DNA of 7,394 nucleotides from Methanolinea sp. SDB (GTDB lineage Archaea > Halobacteriota > Methanomicrobia > Methanomicrobiales > Methanospirillaceae), in NCBI GenBank assembly GCA_001412335.1, contig LKUF01000050.1:1-7394 (forward strand). Reading direction: 5' to 3'. The translations under genes were made by a program, and so were the position numbers. Shown here one piece after another: positions 4,502-7,394 of this stretch (position 1 is its first letter; each line of letters starts with the position of its first letter). Below the pieces are notes generated by a model. That model did not search any database. It saw nothing but the letters and a program-made list of their open reading frames with translations, and was not told the DNA's origin.

Positions 4502-6403
4502 TCAGCCCCTCCTGATACGGCAGGCCTCGAGCAGTTCTTCGACCATCGGGAATTGTGCAAGATCCGTATGGGGAAGGAACGTGCTCCTCGTGTATTCATC
4601 CATGAACGACGGTTCGGCGTTCAGCTCGATATATGCCATTGTCCGGGCTATCTCGTCGAGCACCTTTCTCTTCTTCCTGTTCAACAGAGCGATATTCGCC
4701 CCCTCGATTGCACCGTTGCCGATGTTCTTGATCTTCTCTGGCGGCACTTCAGGAATAAGCCCGATGATGATGGCATTCTCCTTGTTGATATAGTTGCCAA
4801 ACGCGCCTGAAAAGTAGATATTCGAGATATCTTCCCTCCTGATGCCTGCCTGGTTCATCAGTGTGAGACATGCCGCAAGGATCGATGCCTTGCTCATGAT
4901 CAGATTTTTGATATCGTTCTCGGTGATCACGATATCCTTCTCAATACCAGTCTCGTGTTTCCAGGCAACGACAAATTCGGGATAGTATCTCCCGGTTCGA
5001 ACCCGCTCGTGGGAGATCGAGGTGTTGATCCGCCCGGTCCGGTCGATGATGCAGGCCCTGAGAAGCTCGGCCAGCAGGTCTATGAGGCCGGATCCGCAGA
5101 TGCCTTTCGGCTTGATCTGGTTGATGGTACGATATTCCGGGACCAGTGTCTCCAGGTCGAGGGAGACTTCTTCGATCGCCCCGGGATTGGCCCGCATGCC
5201 GAAGAGAACCTCGCCGCCCTCCAGTGCCGGCCCTGCTGCCCCCGAACACGAGAACATCCAGTCTGAATTTCCAAGGACAACCTCGAAATTCGTGCCGATA
5301 TCTATGAGGAGTGATATCTCTTCGCTCTCTCTCATCCCGGAGGCCAGGACATCTGCGATGATGTCTCCGCCGATATAGTCGCTGACGGCCGGGAAGATGA
5401 AGAGCCCGGCATCCTCCTTGACCGCGATACCGGCCCTGGATGCGGAAGAGGTCAGGTATCTCTTCACGACAGGGACGTATGGCTCCTCGATCATGTAGGC
5501 TGGATTGATCCCCATCAGGATATGGGTCATGATGGTGTTTCCGGCGACGACGACCTCGTAGATGTCGTCGAGATCGATTCCCGCATTGTTCGCGGCAGAG
5601 GTGAGTGCATTGTTGATGCTCTCGGCTGCGAGGGACTGGAGGTGGGAGAGTCCGCCTTTCCGGGCGTAGTTGACCCGTGAGAGGATATCCTCCCCGCAGC
5701 TGATCTGTTTGTTGTAGTTCGAGGCAACCCCGACCACCTCACCGTCGATCAGGCTTCGTATATAGGCCACGATGGTCGTCGTCCCAAGGTCGACTGCGGC
5801 CCCGTACAGGTTTCCGGATGTGTCGCCTTTCTCGACATCGATGAGCCGGTATCCCCCGGGGACCAGGGTGACTGTCCCGGTGATCTTCCAGCCGCTCTCC
5901 CTGAGAACCGCCGGAATCCGGCGGATAACCTCGAGCGGGACATAGATCTTGTTCTCCCGGGGCCCACCGCTCTTCTCGATCCCCCAGAGCAGCCTCGTCA
6001 GGTCGGGTGATGGGTCCTCGAGCGATGGAGGGTCCAGTTCGAGCGCATATTTCCAGACTGCCGGGTTGAATTCTGTCTCGATGCCGAGTGCATCGATCAA
6101 TATCTTCTGTTCCTGGATCAGGGAGCTTTCAGGGACAAATATCTGCACGTCATCGAGCGGAACCGCCTGGCAGGCAAGGCACGCACCTTCATCGATCTCG
6201 CCTGGTGAGAAGAACCGCCCGAATTTTTCCCGATCGAAATCGACACGGCCGCTTTTTACGAATACAATGCACTTTCCGCATTTTCCCTCACCTCCACAGA
6301 CCACGTTCATGTGTATCTGGGCCTTCTGGGCCGCGTCCAGTATCGTGGATCCCGGCTCGACACTGATCTTCCGGAAACCCGGCAGAAATGTAACGGCAGG
6401 CAT
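4502..6403 (-). CDS. acsV: RACo-like reductive activator of corrinoid iron-sulfur protein ([2Fe-2S] + ASKHA ATPase, DUF4445/COG3894)
   Basis: RACo uses ATP to push an electron onto inactive cob(II)alamin of the corrinoid iron-sulfur protein, restoring the Co(I) form. The 633-residue product has an N-terminal plant-type ferredoxin domain with Cys36-x5-Cys42-x2-Cys45 and Cys78 (in ACLACQA), a linker, and a C-terminal ASKHA domain. That domain shows GAAVDLGTTTIVAY (201-214), VVVAGNTIMTHILMG (284-298), LLIDIGTNFEVVLG (365-378), GICGSGLIDLL (434-444) and NIYFSGAFGNYI (528-539). It lacks the C-terminal paired [4Fe-4S] motifs of the methylamine-pathway activator RamA, so RACo is the better match. 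Phe373 stands where DIGTNGE normally has Gly. The ATG at 6403 starts 1 nt after the stop of the CFeSP subunit and aligns with the ferredoxin domain. An in-frame ATG at 6487 would add 28 atypical residues overlapping the upstream gene. The neighbouring substrate-protein gene supports the call. Confidence 0.9.
   Translation of the reverse strand: MPAVTFLPGFRKISVEPGSTILDAAQKAQIHMNVVCGGEGKCGKCIVFVKSGRVDFDREKFGRFFSPGEIDEGACLACQAVPLDDVQIFVPESSLIQEQKILIDALGIETEFNPAVWKYALELDPPSLEDPSPDLTRLLWGIEKSGGPRENKIYVPLEVIRRIPAVLRESGWKITGTVTLVPGGYRLIDVEKGDTSGNLYGAAVDLGTTTIVAYIRSLIDGEVVGVASNYNKQISCGEDILSRVNYARKGGLSHLQSLAAESINNALTSAANNAGIDLDDIYEVVVAGNTIMTHILMGINPAYMIEEPYVPVVKRYLTSSASRAGIAVKEDAGLFIFPAVSDYIGGDIIADVLASGMRESEEISLLIDIGTNFEVVLGNSDWMFSCSGAAGPALEGGEVLFGMRANPGAIEEVSLDLETLVPEYRTINQIKPKGICGSGLIDLLAELLRACIIDRTGRINTSISHERVRTGRYYPEFVVAWKHETGIEKDIVITENDIKNLIMSKASILAACLTLMNQAGIRREDISNIYFSGAFGNYINKENAIIIGLIPEVPPEKIKNIGNGAIEGANIALLNRKKRKVLDEIARTMAYIELNAEPSFMDEYTRSTFLPHTDLAQFPMVEELLEACRIRRG
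4508..4513 (-). promoter_or_regulatory. Ribosome binding site of the core methionine synthase-like gene
   Basis: The minus strand reads AGGAGG, inside the last codons of the RACo-like gene and 9 nt before the GTG at 4498. It supports the unusual GTG start and implies translation following directly from the upstream gene. Confidence 0.7.
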
Positions 6404-6404
6404 C

Positions 6405-7394
6405 TTATTTCTTCCACTCTTTCTCCAGGAACTCTGCGACTCCTGCTGCATCCCTGGGCCCGACAAGGACCTTCCAGCCGGACTCATCCTCGATCTTTCC
6501 CGAGAGCGGGGCTGCGTACCCGGGGATGATCAGTGTCCGGTGATCTACTTCCGATTCGAGACCGGTCTTCTTTATCGATTCGGCAACAAGGGTCTCATTC
6601 AGCTTTCCTCCCGCAACGGCAGTCAGTACCGAGTACCCTTCCGTATCGACCACCAGCATGTAGCAGGGGACGCCGGATGCCTCCAGGTACCCCTGGAGGG
6701 TAAAGTAGGTGAGAGAGAAATTCACGCTCAAAAATACCGGCGAATCCCGCACAGGTTCGCCAACCCTGTAGATTCCCGGGTTCATCTGGATCGGTTTCTG
6801 GGGGTCGGTGTAGATGTTCTGGCGCAGGGTGAGGAGTGCATTCCTCGAAGGGATGGAGAGACGATCGCAGACCAGTACCGAGGCATACTTGTCCACTCCG
6901 AGAGCGAGGGCGGCGTCCTGCATCCCGGTTACGGTCGTATCGAAGAATATCGGGTATCCAAGATCGGAAACGGTCCTCGAGACGGCATTTTGACGGATAG
7001 CGGTGGCCCTTTTGATATAGTCCGAGAGCGTGGTCGCCGATGGATCGATAAGAAGAGCAGGGGCGCCCTCCTTCGCTGCAAGCGCCGAGAGTTCGGCCAG
7101 GCTCTCAAGCGATTCGGCCCTGATCGTGAGTGGACACCCGAATTTCCCGGCAAGTGCGCACATGCCCTGATAGTTCTCATGCGTTGCCGCATATATCAGT
7201 GGCCGGAATGCGCCGCAGACTGAGAGTCCCGCCTCCATGATCCCGGGTTCTCCTGCCATGAGAACCTCCGGGAGGTCGGCTTTCGCCTCGACGGCTGCAA
7301 CAGCACGCGAAAATTCTTCTGCGGATCCGCTCTCGCACCTGATGGCTATGCCGTCGAGCCTGAGATCTGTTCCAATCCTGACAAGCACCCCGTC
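6405..7394 (-). CDS. acsC: Corrinoid iron-sulfur protein large subunit (ACDS gamma / AcsC), partial, 5' end outside window
   Basis: This subunit (CdhE in archaeal nomenclature) carries the cobalamin that shuttles the methyl group between the tetrahydropterin methyltransferase and acetyl-CoA synthase. The 329 visible residues run from the window edge to a TAA at 6407-6405; the full protein is normally about 440 to 460 residues, so the N-terminal [4Fe-4S] domain and part of the barrel are missing. Family features seen are the TIM-barrel segment, LLTLRQNIYTDPQKPIQ followed by NPGIY, and a C-terminal cobalamin-binding region with VDTEGYSVLTAVAGGKL, the DHRTLIIPGYAAPLSGKIED stretch, and GPRDAAGVAEFLEKEW at the end. 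A GTG at 7388 lies inside the conserved barrel and is not taken as the start. The next gene, encoding its presumed activator, follows after 1 nt. The barrel segment is rather divergent, so a CFeSP paralogue dedicated to another methyl acceptor is possible. Confidence 0.87.
   Translation of the reverse strand, partial: DGVLVRIGTDLRLDGIAIRCESGSAEEFSRAVAAVEAKADLPEVLMAGEPGIMEAGLSVCGAFRPLIYAATHENYQGMCALAGKFGCPLTIRAESLESLAELSALAAKEGAPALLIDPSATTLSDYIKRATAIRQNAVSRTVSDLGYPIFFDTTVTGMQDAALALGVDKYASVLVCDRLSIPSRNALLTLRQNIYTDPQKPIQMNPGIYRVGEPVRDSPVFLSVNFSLTYFTLQGYLEASGVPCYMLVVDTEGYSVLTAVAGGKLNETLVAESIKKTGLESEVDHRTLIIPGYAAPLSGKIEDESGWKVLVGPRDAAGVAEFLEKEWKK

Noticed and set aside
6404..6487. An upstream ATG that would extend the RACo-like protein by 28 residues
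   Set aside because: The added residues overlap the end of the CFeSP gene and are unlike ferredoxin-domain N-termini. The ATG at 6403 gives normal family length and tight operon spacing.
5949..7223. A 424-codon open frame on the plus strand
   Set aside because: It runs antisense across the junction of the RACo-like and CFeSP genes, has no recognisable motif, and both sense genes are well supported. Its length reflects GC-rich codon use of the opposite strand.
7386..7388. GTG as the start of the CFeSP large subunit
   Set aside because: The frame is open to the window edge and the GTG lies within the conserved barrel. The N-terminal iron-sulfur domain must lie beyond the window.
1..7394. tRNA or rRNA genes, CRISPR arrays, insertion sequences and attachment sites
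   Set aside because: No regularly spaced repeats, transposase frames, terminal inverted repeats or tRNA-like stretches were seen on either strand.

Overview
The window carries part of an acetyl-CoA (Wood-Ljungdahl) / carbon monoxide metabolism locus. The organism is most likely an anaerobic archaeon, possibly a methanogen of the Methanomicrobia. The archaeal signs are TATA-type promoter boxes centred about 26 bp before start codons, an apparently leaderless small gene, and GGTGAT- or AGGAGG-like ribosome binding sites. The enzymes themselves (CooS-type CO dehydrogenase, RACo-type activator, CooC-type ATPase) are of the kind best known from acetogenic and carboxydotrophic bacteria. No 16S rRNA or other taxonomic marker is present, so the assignment is inferred.

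Right half (7394 to 2706, all minus strand): a tightly packed operon. In transcription order it holds the C-terminal three quarters of the corrinoid iron-sulfur protein (CFeSP) large subunit, which enters from outside the window. Next come a RACo-like reductive activator of CFeSP with an N-terminal [2Fe-2S] domain and a C-terminal ASKHA ATPase domain, a core methionine synthase-like (MetE C-terminal domain) protein, and a CooC/AcsF-type nickel-insertion ATPase. Gene junctions are 1 nt, 3 nt and an overlap or near-overlap, so translation is probably coupled. The genes fit together: CFeSP carries a methyl group on cobalamin, RACo re-reduces inactive cob(II)alamin, the MetE-like protein may pass the methyl group to homocysteine, and CooC matures the Ni-Fe-S enzyme of the pathway.

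Middle (2150 to 2696, plus strand): two short membrane-protein genes of 66 and 81 codons, each with its own TATA-like box. They converge on cooC. I recognise neither family.

Left half (2020 to 1, minus strand): a membrane protein with an exported bactofilin-like beta-repeat region and about five transmembrane segments, closed by a hairpin/oligo-T terminator that contains its stop codon. A 239-bp intergenic region follows, with a TATA candidate and a long nested inverted repeat. It leads into the first 263 codons of a CooS-type Ni-CO dehydrogenase, which runs off the left edge. This CooS has Ser at the second expected D-cluster cysteine position and keeps only two of the four histidines of the proposed proton path.

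The main points of interest are the CFeSP-RACo-core methionine synthase-CooC operon, the unusual CooS residues, and the structured leader in front of cooS.
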